From Mimachlamys varia (lineage: Eukaryota > Mollusca > Bivalvia > Pectinida > Pectinidae), in assembly GCA_947623455.1 (NCBI GenBank), contig OX392533.1, positions 33,664,229-33,728,228 on the forward strand: a stretch of 64,000 nucleotides of DNA. The letters run 5' to 3'. Of the stretch, positions 11,600 to 24,350 are shown piece by piece. Under the pieces are notes generated by a model. It did no database searches and was not told the origin of the DNA. It worked only from the letters and a program-made list of their open reading frames with translations. Within the stretch, counting starts at the first letter, position 1; each line of letters begins with the position of its first letter. The position numbers and the translations under genes were made by a program.

Positions 11600-11935
11600 A
11601 AGTAAAATATATAATATGCCAAAAATGGATTAAACTGCACCATACAGCTGTTTCGTCCTCATAGGACTCATCAGTGATGCTAGTGGCCATAAGATGGGAA
11701 TCAAAAATTTATGTAAATTAATGAAGAAGCTGAAGGGTCAGATGCGTAAAATTAAACTAATTCTGTATAATTTCAAATCGGGTACTACGAAAACATGTAT
11801 ACAATGTACCGTGCTACTACTCAAATGAGATACACATGTAACTGTGGCTATAGAGTATGCCATCCGCTATCGTGAAAGATGACGTAACACACACATATGC
11901 TGCACCTTTTACATTTAGTAATATGTACTAATTAA
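11600..11935 (-). mobile_element. Hammerhead retrozyme copy 2
   Basis: Near-unit-length copy with an intact hammerhead at 11637-11680. The 3' side again reaches 'aaagatgacgtaacacacac' at 11875. Orientation same as copy 1. Confidence 0.8.
11637..11680 (-). ncRNA. Type I hammerhead ribozyme with canonical CTGATGA core
   Basis: Stem I GCATCA pairs with TGGTGC (one U-G wobble), core CTGATGA, stem II GTCCTATGAGGAC, GAAAC, loop AGCT, GTA cleavage triplet. Complete consensus core. Confidence 0.88.
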
Positions 11936-12424
11936 GTTGTCGCTACCGCATGGAAAAACATGAGATTGAGATAGAAGGTAGATGAAACCCCTCTATATAC
12001 ATGTAATATCTTTGGTCATGTGATACAAAAAAATGCAGTTATCTCTTACATAGCATCATGCTGACAACAGCGTTCTCAATATTCAACTGAGCTACTACAG
12101 GTTATCATGAACTATTAGCTGATTTTAGATGTGAATAACTGTACCATAGTTGGGAGTTCTACATCCTGACATGACTGCGTTGTTTATTGACCCTTGTCAA
12201 TATCTTTCTTTTTGATGACCTCTTTTTGATACATTTATAATTATTTTTCAATATTACTATGTGAACTATGTGAAGTTTAATTCTGCTCATTGTTATTCCT
12301 CGAGATTACAGTGCATTAAGTCAGTTATTGATATCTTCAAAGAGATTACAACCTTTTCTTTACACGGCTGCTAAAAATCAGTACAGTGTATGCATTTTAT
12401 ACCAAGCTGTGTACGTTCTGTGTC

Positions 12425-12595
12425 ATTAAAACAATCAGAGAATACCAAAGCGTCATCAAAACCATCATCCGAACTAAAAATCGATTAACAAGAGGCAAAA
12501 TATGAGCAAAGGAAAGATTAACATGGAAACCCTCGTAAAAGTACATGAGAATAAGACCATGTGTTCCGCAAGAGTAAGCGTCTTTTTGGCCTCAG
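12425..12595 (-). mobile_element. Family R retroelement 3' tail
   Basis: Reverse complement of the recurring tail (gaataccaaagcgtcatcaa, then gagaataagaccatgtgttc on the plus strand). Confidence 0.6.
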
Positions 12596-12608
12596 TTCAA
12601 GTTCTTAC

Positions 12609-12840
12609 CTGAATGCTCTGTGCAAAGTGCCACCCCGATTCACACGTTTGACGTGGTACAAGTAAATATACTGAAACTGAGCCAAGCTAAGTCATACGAA
12701 TAGATATTGATATCATGCTGGAGCAATTTACCTGCTAAGGGTTGTTTAGTTTACACAAACTGTAGTTATGGAGGAGGCGGATTACTGTAGCTCTATCAAC
12801 TTTTCATGGTTATTGGTCAACCTTATGATGCATACTTTGT
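12609..12840 (-). promoter_or_regulatory. SULT-B leader exon and promoter region
   Basis: Same conserved donor (CATTCAG|GTAAGAAC) 2.2 kb upstream of the orphan SULT-B first exon, with homologous upstream blocks, for example the CATGCTGGAG motif shared with the SULT-A copy. Non-coding exon inferred. Confidence 0.5.
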
Positions 12841-13394
12841 GAATTTTAAATTTAGATTTTTCAACTTGAGGCAAGAATTAATTGCAAAATTGTGGTGATT
12901 TACCCCATTATATTGACATCTCTCAATTCTCAGCTTAATAAACTCTGACTGCGTATAAATTAGCGTATACGCAATGTAAAAAAGCTCGTCGGATTGATTT
13001 CTGTTTCAAAGATGACGCCTATTTACCGACGATAACTATTCGATGACAACCAATGTTTGGTTCCTTCAACATCTTGAAACGTGTAAGGCATATCAGATCC
13101 ATACTGTCTAATTATAAATAAATGGGTGGTGGTTATTCATCCAACTGATGCACATTCAAAATTCTTTGACGATAATCAAACAATGGCGGCTTCCTGTTGC
13201 GTCGTCCGACCGCGTCACCTCAAGATCAGTGTGTCAATGCTTGTTCATAACGATCGCTGTTAGTGAACAAGTTTATTCAAAATGCTAGTAATAGTATTTA
13301 ATAGAAAATCCACATTCAATAAAAAGAAGAAAGATATTGTTGTTCACTGCGTATTTTCAAAATTTACTAATATATCGATGTAGATTTACTGGGA

Positions 13395-14060
13395 CTATAT
13401 TTACCACGTCGATCGTATATACCCTTCTGAACTTGAAATAAAGGACACAACAGACTCTTCTACATCAGCTACTTACCTCGATCCCAACTTAAACTACGAC
13501 GAACATTGACATCTTACTACAAAGCTAACCGATAAACGTGATGATTTCAATATTCCGATCGTAAACTTTCCATTTCTTGATAGTAACATCCCTGCTCCTC
13601 CAACCTCTGTCGCAGTTGATTCGACATTCCAGGGCTTGCTCTAAATATCGTGGTTTTCGTGATCGATGTCGACTGCTGACATACAAACTAACCACACACG
13701 GATGCGAGAAATACAAGTTGATCAGAACTATGGGCAATTTTTATGGTCGCCATCTTTGTCTCGTTGAGAAATATTCTGTATCTTTAAGTGATATGAAGAT
13801 GGACGTTTTTGAGTATTCTTATTAGTGTGTTTTCTTGTTGTGATTGACAATGGTACTCGGTTATCATTTTGAGAATATGATGTTGACTTGGATGTGACAA
13901 AAATTTACATGGCGGGTGTCGTCGATAATGCAGAAGACGCTTACTCTTCCGGAACACCTGGTCTTAGACTCTTGTACTTTTACGAGAGTTGAATTTTGCT
14001 CCTGGTTTAATCGATTTTGAATTCGGATTATGATTTTGTTAGCGCTTCGGTATCTCTAGT
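13395..14060 (+). mobile_element. Best-preserved family R retroelement remnant
   Basis: Plus-strand frames give YPSELEIKDTTDSSTSATYL, then DKRDDFNIPIVNFPFLDSN, then RACSKYRGFRDRCRLLTYKL and GNFYGRHLCLVEKYSVSL, separated by a frameshift and an in-frame stop. The order is that of the downstream part of an invertebrate reverse-transcriptase ORF. The 3' tail 'gaagacgcttactcttccgg' follows. Class not assigned. Confidence 0.65.
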
Positions 14061-14885
14061 CTATCTTCTGTCAAAGATCATAGAATTGTCTCAAAATAAA
14101 GAGACAGAAAGATGGTTCTTGTTTGTCGCTACTTCTTGGTCGTTTGAAATCGTTGTTTTGTCCATAATATTGCGCGGTTTTAAAGAAAACACTAAATATA
14201 TGCCTAAACTGTCATAAAGGGAATCATCATTAAAACTACCAAAACAGCATTTGTTTGGGAATTCATCCTTTGAATAATTTATACAAAAATAGTTGTACAA
14301 TTTATTTTGCATTTGTCAAACAATGTTTTATGTCAGATGAATCTGAATCTTTCATACCTAAGTTGCATTTTGATCAAATTTGATAAGCAACATACAACAC
14401 CATTGATGACCTAGAAATAATAGGAGTTCCGTTTTAAAATGCATATGATAAATCGGGACATTATATTTCAATACTGATCCCTTTCACTAGTACATCTCTA
14501 TACTCGCACACGCCATACTCTCGTACAAAGCCCAACCACCTCTAACATATAAACCCTTCGGAATAACCATGCATCGTGTTTTCCACAAAGGTATGAGACA
14601 TAAATGAAATAAAATATATTTGTGTTTTTAGTAAATCCTTATAAGTAAACGGTTCCAACATAATATGTCCATTACGTATATATGCATATGACTTCATATA
14701 CTAAGGTAAAAACTAAAGAAATAGAAGACATGCGTTGTTGTTACTCCCTTGTGAAAATCATTTTAATATTAAATGTTTGTAGTATCAGGAATATCAGAGA
14801 TGTCTTTCTTTGAACGACACAGAGGCTTGACCATGAAATTCCATTTGTCCGTTTCTAGCAGTTGTGCTTCGTAATTGCCCATGGA

Positions 14886-14998
14886 TTACTTTGAAAAATC
14901 AAACTTGAAAGAAGAGTCTTTCATTCTGTCAGCAAATATTTCGTCAAACTGTTCGCTTTGTGCCACCGTCATCATGTTTTTCCAGTCACCGATTTCAC
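14886..14998 (-). CDS. SULT-C terminal exon
   Basis: 113 nt encoding [20 protein letters not shown], then the C-terminus ending in FDFSK and TAA at 14888-14886. The GEIGDWKN stretch is the family's conserved C-terminal PAPS and dimer motif. Confidence 0.92.
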
Positions 14999-17900
14999 CT
15001 AAATATATAATAAGGTTAAGAACACATTAACACAACCAATATATAAATAATAAATGCTGGCGCCATTCTCCACTAGAATAACTTGGATATGGAGTTACTT
15101 TTGAATAAAACAAAACATTTAAAATCTACATATTTTGTCAATAATTTAATTATTTATTTAAGTAAGAAAATATTCGATGCATATACTTATGTTTGTCTTT
15201 ATTGATTCTGATCATAATCATTTATTTCTTTTTGTGTTTTATTCCAAAACATAAAATTGGCTTTAATGTGTTTGGTATATCTAACTTAAAGGACAAATTG
15301 CTCAAGTTATATCAATAAACCAAGTGTGAATGTGAAAGACAATATTGAAGCTCAAGATCGATAACCAAGGGTAAGATAAGAGCAAGGAAAGATTGACACG
15401 TAGAGTCTTTTTAAAGTTCTCTTCAGAAACACAATCTAATACATGTGAAAACACACAATCTAATACATGTGAAAACAATCACACGTTTACCTTTCCGGTA
15501 ATGCCCCTTCATTAAATCCGCTTCAAATTCAAACTTGTCTTTGACCTTGACTTCTTCATTTGCTTTTTTCATTCCTTTGAAGCTGCATTTGTCCGCTACT
15601 TTTGTGACATATTCATCATCGCGGTCCGTCCCGAGGAACTCCGAAATAAGTTTTATTTCAGTAACAGGGTCCTGAAAACAACATTAAAAAAGCAGTCTGA
15701 TCTTTTCAAATCATTGAGAATTCTTTTTATTAAAATATATACATATATTTCATCGGCAATCCGCGTAAAATTTAAACGAGATTTCAGTTTGAATAAAGTC
15801 TGATTAAATGATATTCCTGACAACAAACTTTCATGGAAACTTTAACGGTTTAAAAGTTAATGACCGAACAAAATTGAACTTATTTAACTTTGACCTTGCA
15901 TTTAAGGTCACAACATATTTTATAATGATCGCTGTGTTCTCATGCGATCGTATTTGGTTGCATAAAATCATACACATTTTACCCGTAGTATGTTTCATTT
16001 AGATTATTTGAAATGATGATTTATTATAGCAATAGAAACAAAATACAAAAGCAGAAATAAAGATAAGGAAAGCATCAAGTTTAACAGGACATTATGTCTG
16101 TTACCTTTTTCAGCTTTTCATAGTAGATTACATGTATATCTAGCTCCTTGTCTGTCACGGCTTTTTCTGCCTCCAGGGTATAGTCGAACCAGTTGGTCAT
16201 TATGCCTACATCACAAAATAAAGTATATTATTTAGGTTTACTAGCGTAGATAAAGCGACCTGGTTTTATTAATTACAGTCTGGAAAAATTTCAGCAAGCA
16301 TAACAGTGATATGGACAAACTATTGATACAAAAAAAAATGTCATGATTGTCTTACATTCAAACGGTCATGTAATCATAAATTAGTTCGATTTTGAACACA
16401 ATTTAGATCTTATTCGTGTTGCAAATATTCTCAACTGAAAGTATTGCAGATACTGTCAATGTCCAATCTTCATTTACATTGTATATATAGCTTTTAATAT
16501 GGTTACATTTTGCATAAATATGCTGCAATATTTATAAGATCAAATTATTGTATTTTGTAGACAACTGCTACAAATCTATGCACTTTTTATATTAACATTT
16601 TCATACAAGCATTTTGCTTGGAATTTTTATTTCAGACAGTTTTGGAACCGCACACCAAGTACTGACAACAATTGTTTTGATGAAGTCACAATAAAGATCG
16701 ATGAGGTTTCAATGCATTGAAACATAATGATTGCAGAGCAAATGTAAATATATCTACATGTATATATCTGTTATCATTTGAACAAATCCATACATATCTA
16801 ATTTAATATGATTATATTATAATGGTGCGTGCCAACTTGCAAGCCAACTCTCCATTCCTCAAGGAGAGTAGCGTATTGAACCCCCTTTGGCTGGCGAAGT
16901 TTGTTGAATGCATGCAAAATGAGTTTGAAAAAAATGTAATATTGCATTTAACGGATCACAATAAAGGTAAAGGGTGTTATATATCCACTACGGACATTCA
17001 GTAAAATAAAGCGTGCCAAGGTAGCACCTACTTACGGATATGTTCTCATATGGGTTTTTGTGTTAGCCATTCCATCTTACCTAATGCGGTGAAAAGCATA
17101 AAGTATTCTTCAAATGTTCCTTCGAACGGCGCTAGTTTAGCTTTCTGCAAAAAGTAAAACGACGAAACCATCACATCCTTCGGGTTTCTCTGGACAAGAA
17201 GTACTTTGAGTTTTTTGTCCTTCACTTCAGTTGGAAGAAGTCGAAGAGGTAGGTGAGTATTCAAAATTCGTCTTGATGGAATATTATCAAATTCATCCGG
17301 GTAATTGAACTCCATCATTGCAGTCTCCTTTGGCTGTGTAAGATATTCCAATTTGCCCGTCGTGAGCATGTTTGCGATTTCCCAAACCCAATGCGTACCT
17401 GAAAGAATGAATTAATTTCATACACAATCAACATTGTTCTAAATTGAACCCTGATAAAATGCTTGATATACTTAAAATCAATTGTGTTTTGTAGTCCATC
17501 CAAATAAAAGTCACTAGGATGACGTAGATGCAATAATAGTTTGATTTGGACAGATTGGTTTTACTTCCTATTAACGGCCAGGATCATAATGAAAGTCTCC
17601 TGTATAACGCGATGTGAATGCGTGTGTTCAGTGCGTGTGTATTTGGGAGGTTGCTGTATATTACTGTAAGCCTTCTTGCGATAGTCCGGATATTTTGCTG
17701 ATATCAATGCTACATCACTGAAGTACACTGCCGAAGGCCCCCAGCAGGACACCCTACCAGGTCACATTATACCGCCAACATGATAGTAACTCGAACTTTT
17801 GAGATAATAACTCGAAAGTTCGAGATAAAAAAAACTCATGTGGCAGCAATTCACTTCCGTATGAGCTTCAGTAGCGTGTCGAAAAAAATGGAAAAAGATA

Positions 17901-19925
17901 TCGTCATTGTACAAATTTACACATGAAATGTTGTTTTATTATCAAAAACAAATCCTAGAATTGTATTTATATGTTTATGAAGGGTTATTTCCTTATGGGG
18001 ATCACTTTTGTTGGGATACTATTTCCGGTTGATGATGTCACCTGTCGCGAGATGACGTTCCTGTTGGAGGAAATACGTTCCCAAGTGATAGGGAATCAGA
18101 ACATGCGTGCACAAGCTTTTCGCGGGTCGTTATCAACTTCTCACACTGTCAGACGAAGATAATGAGGTTATTATGTTATCAATGGGTGGTATCAAGCAGT
18201 ATGTATAGATGATAACGTGTAATAATTCACTGATAACGTTTTAGCTCAACACCAATTATTAAAATCGTTTTGAATGAATGACAGAGAGGTTGGTAGACTT
18301 AGATCATTGCAAGTGGGCACAGTTTTGGGAGAGGGCTAACATTTGACCCTGACAGCCCCTTAAACAATTGCTAAATCTAAAAACAAAGACCAAACTGAAT
18401 CATACTGACCTGATCTCATGTAAGAACATAGAAAAACGTCGTCATCTCGACATTGCATTGCTTGTATCTTCTTTAAGTTTTTCCTTAGGTCTGGGATGTG
18501 CCCGTTGTTGATCATAGGTATAGGGACCACCATGCCCTCAACGTTGATTACCTCTTTGATGTTTCCTTTCCCATCTGGAATTCGGACGATGTCTTCTTCT
18601 TTGATCTCTCCTTATTCCAAAACAAACGTTGCCGATTTAATTTCATTAACATTTTTCAAAGTTAAGTTTCTTATTCATAATTGGCGAATTTATCAAATTC
18701 AATATGGATCAATATTGTTTCCCTGAACTTAATACATTCCTACACAAGATCAAACATCACTACCGTGTATTTTCAGCATCTCAAATGTCTATAGGTACCG
18801 TCTGCTCCATAGAGCAGGAGATTACATGTATATTTATTAGCAAAATCAAAATGGCGGTCATCTTTCATTCAATTTATAAAATTATGTTTCCCCGGACTTT
18901 TTGTCTATTACATGTAATTTATATGTTGGTCACGTTTCTACACATTATTCTTAAATAATGCATTATCCTTGTCTTTTCAACGATGTCAGATATCTTTGTC
19001 TTACTCAGTGGTAACCATAAGCAGCAAAGTAAATCTGGACATAAAATCAAGTTTCGGTTTAATATTTTTTTATTTAACGCATTATGTAAAATAAGCAATA
19101 TTTAACAATCAGCAGCAATAACGCTCTTACGTGGTTACTCCTTCCACAAAAAACATTCATTTTCCTTGAATATCTCTGACACTTCGGTACTCTATTAAGT
19201 TCTTTTTTAAACACCATGAAGAGTTCGAAACGGTACCTATCCTATTGCATATTGGCATAAGGATCTTTTAACGCGACGATCCGTTCAATGTGTGCTGCAA
19301 ACCACTGCAGGGATAAAGATTTTCAGTAGGGTTAATGATATCTTCGTACTTAGTCTTCTCACTTCTGTTTTTATTTGCTGCTGTAGATAAATATACATGT
19401 AACTTGTCTAAACCGAATGGCATTAGGACCAAATGTTTTGGCCGGTTTACACAGGTGTCCGGTTTGTTGTGGTTAGATATGAGTTCAAAGGGAAATATTG
19501 GGACCGAACTGTTGTTTTGTTGAGTTGTCTACTCAAAATAATTTCAAACGTATTTGACTATAACACGCGCGCATTGGATTTTACTTTTCATTCCATAATA
19601 TCATACTTTCATGGACAGATATTTTTTTTACTTTATTTTTATAAAAATTTTCTTGCTCGTTTGCAGTTTAATACACCCATTCAATCATATGGAAGTATTA
19701 AACTGCATACGAGCAAAAACCATCTGTACTCAGATTGAATGAACGTTATTTCCATATGCATGCTATTAAACGTATATATGTAAAATATATGTGTTTCATA
19801 AGCTTTTTAAGGAAGTTCTGAATACTTTAAATCATGCTTCCTAACTAAATATCGTCAGCCTTATTAATGATTTTCTCACCTGCCTTGTATCTTGGTTTGC
19901 CGGATGCCATTTTTGCAGTGTGTAT
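14886..19925 (-). CDS. SULT-C: complete cytosolic sulfotransferase, 314 aa
   Basis: Complete PAPS-dependent sulfotransferase on the minus strand. Coding exons 19910-19880, 18610-18410, 17398-17081, 16205-16105, 15671-15491 and 14998-14886 sum to 945 nt: 314 codons plus TAA, close to the usual 290-310 aa of SULTs. Motifs in order: PAPS loop [13 protein letters not shown] (Arg76 where the family normally has Lys, Met where it has Pro), catalytic His126 in [20 protein letters not shown] (Arg148, Ser156), [20 protein letters not shown], and the C-terminal [20 protein letters not shown] region typical of the dimer and PAPS-binding end. No signal peptide or membrane segment, so cytosolic. Start chosen because ATG 19910 follows a good acceptor and all phases match. 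Substrate cannot be read from sequence. Paralogue of SULT-A, same orientation. Confidence 0.93.
15491..15671 (-). CDS. SULT-C exon 5
   Basis: 181 nt encoding [20 protein letters not shown] through GHYRK plus one base. Acceptor gttttcag, donor GGAAAG|GTAAAC. Confidence 0.92.
16105..16205 (-). CDS. SULT-C exon 4
   Basis: 101 nt encoding [14 protein letters not shown] through VIYYEKLKK. Acceptor tgtgatgtag, donor AAAAAG|GTAACA, ends in phase 0. Confidence 0.9.
17081..17398 (-). CDS. SULT-C exon 3 (catalytic core)
   Basis: 318 nt, from [19 protein letters not shown] to FTALG. Contains the catalytic His and the [18 protein letters not shown] segment. Donor CATTAG|GTAAGA. Confidence 0.93.
18410..18610 (-). 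CDS. SULT-C exon 2
   Basis: 201 nt, encoding [16 protein letters not shown] through CSYMRSG. Both flanking dinucleotides are consensus. Phase 1 at both ends, so it joins exons 1 and 3 exactly. Confidence 0.9.
19651..19724. repeat. Hairpin-forming inverted repeat
   Basis: 'gctcgtttgcagtttaatac' and its near-perfect complement 'gtattaaactgcatacgagc' flank about 25 nt. In the intron after the SULT-C first coding exon; possibly a tiny MITE. Confidence 0.5.
19880..19925 (-). CDS. SULT-C first coding exon
   Basis: Acceptor ttcgacag, 15-nt leader, ATG at 19910, encoding [10 protein letters not shown] plus one base, donor GGCAG|GTGAG. Confidence 0.85.
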
Positions 19926-20099
19926 CTGTCGAATAAAATTCATGGAGTAATCGTTGTGCTACAACATATCTTTAGCGTTGAAATATACATCAATCAGTTA
20001 GAGAGTAAGTTTGAATAACTCTCATGTAGCATAAAAGATGATAGCTGTTTAAGAATGATAGCACGTCTGTTACTAAAATTTTACCTGACATTTCTGTGC

Positions 20100-20190
20100 A
20101 ATTAATTAGGATACAACACTGGGACTCAAACTCGAAACCCTTTGATCACGAGCTCGTCGTCGTACTACTAGACCACCGTACCTCTTAATC
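20100..20190 (-). repeat. tRNA-like repeat fragment
   Basis: Minus strand has 'gtggtctagtagtacgacga' and 'gggtttcgagtttgag', reminiscent of A and B boxes. No complete cloverleaf. Confidence 0.3.
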
Positions 20191-20787
20191 TGAACAATGT
20201 ACCCTATACTTGCATGTAACAGCAGTATTTTGAGAGAAAAGCTTATCTCATTATCAAGCTGTGCAAGTGTTACTTTTTGTGTGGGTTACCTTTCCTATGT
20301 GAAAAAGGAAGTCAAGATATAAACGTCTTTGTAATAGCTCCGCTCTAATTGACACAACAGCACGGCTATCGGTTATCTGCAGACGTGTTTCACATGTGTA
20401 TCAGCGCCCTCACAAAATAACTATGTTACATGTCACCGTTCACTTAATTGTTTAGATGTTCTATATTCTGACCTGGCCTCTTTTGGATGCTTTATAAGTT
20501 TTTACGTCACCTAAATATCCTAAAATCTTTTATCATAATTATGTAACCATTTCCAAATTTTAGAATTATGTTGTAAATATGTTTGCATTAATGACCATAT
20601 TTTATATATATTTATATCTACATTGCAGCTTAACTGTAAAATTATTAAAGCATTAAGCCTTGTTATCCTCATTGTTCCATTGAGAGATACAAAATATGTT
20701 TTACAGAATCAAAGACACAGTAATGTCAGTATATCATACAAAATAAAGAACAAAGGATGTAATTTTGTGCTAAATCCAAGTTCTTAC

Positions 20788-21000
20788 CTGAAAGCCCTGT
20801 ACAGATCGTAATAGTGTCTGTCACCCCGATTCACCAGTTACAAGTGATATACGCTGATACTGAGTCGAACTAGGTTATACATACATGTGATAACATCATG
20901 CGGGAGCAGTTTAGCTTGTAGTTTTGTTTGGATTACGCAACCGGGCGTTATGGAGGGAGCGATACGCCATAGCTTGATACTAAGTGTTTAGAGCCCATCA
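20788..21000 (-). promoter_or_regulatory. SULT-C leader exon and promoter region
   Basis: Donor CTTTCAG|GTAAGAAC at 20788, 0.86 kb upstream of the SULT-C ATG exon, with the third copy of the conserved upstream block. Non-coding exon inferred. Confidence 0.5.
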
Positions 21001-21999
21001 GTTACAAACGTGTATTTGTTTTGTTTTTTTTGTATATATTCTACATAGTAAAGTGTAAATTTCATTGCTCAATTTCGGTCTCGTTTTATATTTATGCAAT
21101 CGCTATTTCTTTTTTATACGTGTTTATAGCTCAAACAATTTTAGACATCAAGTTTTAAATCAAACATAAATCTTATAATTTCAAAATAAACATTATGATG
21201 AACATAATCAATTTCATTTCCAAAATAAAACAATAATACATCACGATTTTCCGGGATGTAAATTTTATGCGTTATAGAATACAATACAATTGCAAATATG
21301 CAATGTAAAAATGAAAACATTGTTTTAAAATTACCAAAAAAACGTTTCACAATTTTAAGAAGACAATAATAAATTTAGAATGTAATTTAAAATGAAAAAT
21401 ATACCAAAACGAATAAGAAAACGAAATTAACCAAATTAAATAGAAAATTGAACTTTGTGGTGAACAATAAGTATGTTATTGCAGTGTTAACGACAGTGCA
21501 GGTGTATTATATTTCAACTGAATACAATGTGTGCACCGTCTGGTGGTTATATAGGCCATTCAGAAAAGTAAAGCAAAATAAACTTATGGAAGCCTGACAT
21601 ATCTCGGTCATATATTGGAGAAATCTACAACTGAAATGCAAACTGTAACCTCCACTTAATGTTGCATTGATCAAAACTGGTTTTACTTGGTGACGAAGCT
21701 ATTACTGATACGAAGAGTGGTCCCCAGAATTGTCTGGTGCCCCTTACCTTCTGAAAACTATTACGCTGTATAGGATATTTACAATGAATGTAATAATTAG
21801 GCAGTGATGAAAGAATCCTTGATATATATTTCAGACAAATAAATATGCCACATACAATGTTTCTGTTGTATTTTCGTTAAATACTAAATGGTACTTGTTG
21901 CCAAAACAAGTGACAGTCCCTTCTCATTTTGTTTCCTTGATTACGTTACATGTATCATCTACATGTACATGCCTGTGGAGGCATGTAAACCGCGGTCGA

Positions 22000-22310
22000 C
22001 ACACATCGACAAATATTCTGTATCTTTAAGGGATATGAAGATGGACGTTTTTGAGTATGCTCATTTGTGTGTTTACTTGTTGTGATTGACCATGATACTC
22101 GATTCTCATTTTGAGAATTTGATGTTTACTTGCAGTCGGTGATGAAGCATAAGACGCTTACTCTTCCGGAACACCTGGTCTTTTTCTCTTGTACTTTTAC
22201 AAGGGTCTCCATGTTAATATTTCCTTTGTTCTTATTTTGCCCCTGGTTTAATCGATTTCGAGTTTTGATTATGATTTTGTTAACGCTTCGGTATTCTCTT
22301 CAGACATTAG
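22000..22310 (+). mobile_element. Family R retroelement remnant
   Basis: Contains 'gatatgaagatggacgtttt' and 'aagacgcttactcttccgga', as in the 13.4-kb copy, ending at the 'aacgcttcggtattctct' tail. Confidence 0.6.
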
Positions 22311-22319
22311 CAGCAATCG

Positions 22320-23454
22320 AATGCATCACCTTCTTTTTAAGATTGGAACTAAGGATATAATTATTATAATGTAATTTGTATGGTTGGGGTAATTAGATAC
22401 ATTGTATCCACGACATGCTACGAAAGTGGTCTCTTAACCCCAGTGTATCTTCATGCAGTGTCATTTAAATGAAGTTAATACCATTTTGTTCTATAAAGTA
22501 TATATAGGTTCCGGTTAGTAATGCGTGAGTTTGTACCATACGTAACGGACAACCAGAATACAATACAAAAATAGCAAACTAGTATTAAACGGTAGGCAAA
22601 TACACCTAAAATACTGAAACAACAACAAAACACAAAGAAGAAGAAAGATAAACTCAACTAAATATATTACATGTAGTAACAATAACATAATCACTTTGAA
22701 TGTATTTTTTCTTATATTATTTCCTTTGCAATAAAGCTTTTGTATCCTACCATCTCGCAACAATGATTACTTCATTGGGATATTAAGCATTATCATATCG
22801 TTCGTAGAGGATTCAAATAATTTTTGTAAATATAATAATAGTAAACCAAAATTAAACTTCATCATTTTACAAAATACTACTAATTAATAGCTTTCATTGA
22901 CCCTCTGACTACATCTTTTAGCTTTTACTCAGATCAGGTGCTTCAAACTTGTATGGTTTTCGAGACACGTGACTTGGAATAACTGTGATAATTCGAATTC
23001 CCGTAAAGCTGACAAGAACTGTAATGAAATGGTGTTTTGTTGCATGACTAGTGTTTCGATTAATCATGTCTGAAGATGGAGGCACAATAATCTAGATCTA
23101 GATACTTTGCTTGTTCCCTTCTACTGTCTTGGTTGGACAGTGCAATAATTGTAGCACTTGCTGTTTGCGCTCCCCGGGAAGTTTGGAAAGGTATTGGCTT
23201 GTTTCAAAGGCCCGACATATATTGCTTTATGAACAACTTTTAAGAACGACTTACAAACTTGATTATGATGAAGCTGTAAATGTTGAAAACTCGTGTTAGC
23301 ATCATTGAATGAAAATCATACTCTTCGGAACTTCTATAAAACATCTTAAAGACGAAACACGCAATGAAAAATTACAATGGGACAGGAATCCTTAACAAAC
23401 AAATTCTGAAATATACTGATGTAACATGACGGCAGAAAATACTCTTTATGAAAA
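22320..23454. other. Spacer without recognised gene
   Basis: Only short, unrelated ORFs. No splice-supported exon or named repeat seen. Confidence 0.4.
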
Positions 23455-23640
23455 CAAAATCAGTAAATACCAAAGCGTCAAAAAAAACATAATCCGAACT
23501 CAAAATCGATTAAACTAGGGGCAAAATAGGAACAAAGGAAAGATTTACATGGAGACTCTCGCAAAAGCACAAGAGAATACGACCAGGTGTTCCGGAAGGG
23601 TAAGCGTCTTCTGCTTCATCGACGACACCCGCCACAAATA
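23455..23640 (-). mobile_element. Family R retroelement 3' tail
   Basis: Reverse complement of the tail block: 'ataccaaagcgtcaaaaaaa' through 'ggtgttccggaagggtaagc' on the plus strand. Confidence 0.6.
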
Positions 23641-24117
23641 TAACAGAATATACGTAATTTGAAAGTGTTTGCTTTATATGAAGGATATACAGTGTGATAT
23701 TTACATTAGCGCTTCATCCTTTCATTGTAATGCATCGTCAGGGCAATATTGATATAATACTATGACAACATCTGCTATTGTGACGTCATCAATCTCTATT
23801 GTGACGTCATCAATTTCATTATTGTCTCACTTAATTTGCTGCTAAAAACTGTTCGAAACAACTAACTGAATCTAATACATGTAAATCTATCCAGATATGA
23901 ATATAAATAATGATTTTTTTTTTGATGAAGTAATTCAATTCTATATCACTTATTGCTATTTCTGATAAATTTACATAAGCAATTAGTGTTATATTACTGT
24001 AACAACAGTTGTTAAAACATTCATTGCCAAGATAATTCAGTAAATCGGTTTGTTTCTTTATCGTGTTATCAATATGTGGACCCGTATCACGAGCGAAGAC
24101 TGTGTGACTTTTGTGTG

Positions 24118-24350
24118 TGATTGATACAGAAAGTCAATAACCTGCAAACAGGCAACATGTGTTTCCTGCAGGACTGCGAATCTGTCCTTGATCTACCAAG
24201 ATTTTATACATTGATTGATAGATCCCCTATTTTTTATTATAAACCTAGCTATGCAATCTATGACAAAGGCAAACTGGGCTCAACATGGGAAAATGTGTTT
24301 CAAGAAAATAAACAACAGCTAGGAACGTTTGTATCCGACTTATACAGGTA
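24118..24350 (+). other. Unidentified coding-like segment
   Basis: After a possible acceptor ('gattgatacag') an open frame encodes about 75 residues of ordinary composition, including RFYTLIDRSPIFYYKPSYAI and WENVFQENKQQLGTFVSDLY, ending at a possible donor TTATACAG|GTATAA. The same frame upstream has an in-frame TGA after RRLCDFCV. It may be an exon of an unrecognised gene or a relic of a retroposed gene. No family recognised. Confidence 0.25.

Noticed and set aside
13186..13290. Short ORF starting ATGGCGGCTTCCTG
   Set aside because: 33 codons, no convincing donor and no neighbouring exon; the ATGGCGGC start context alone is not enough.
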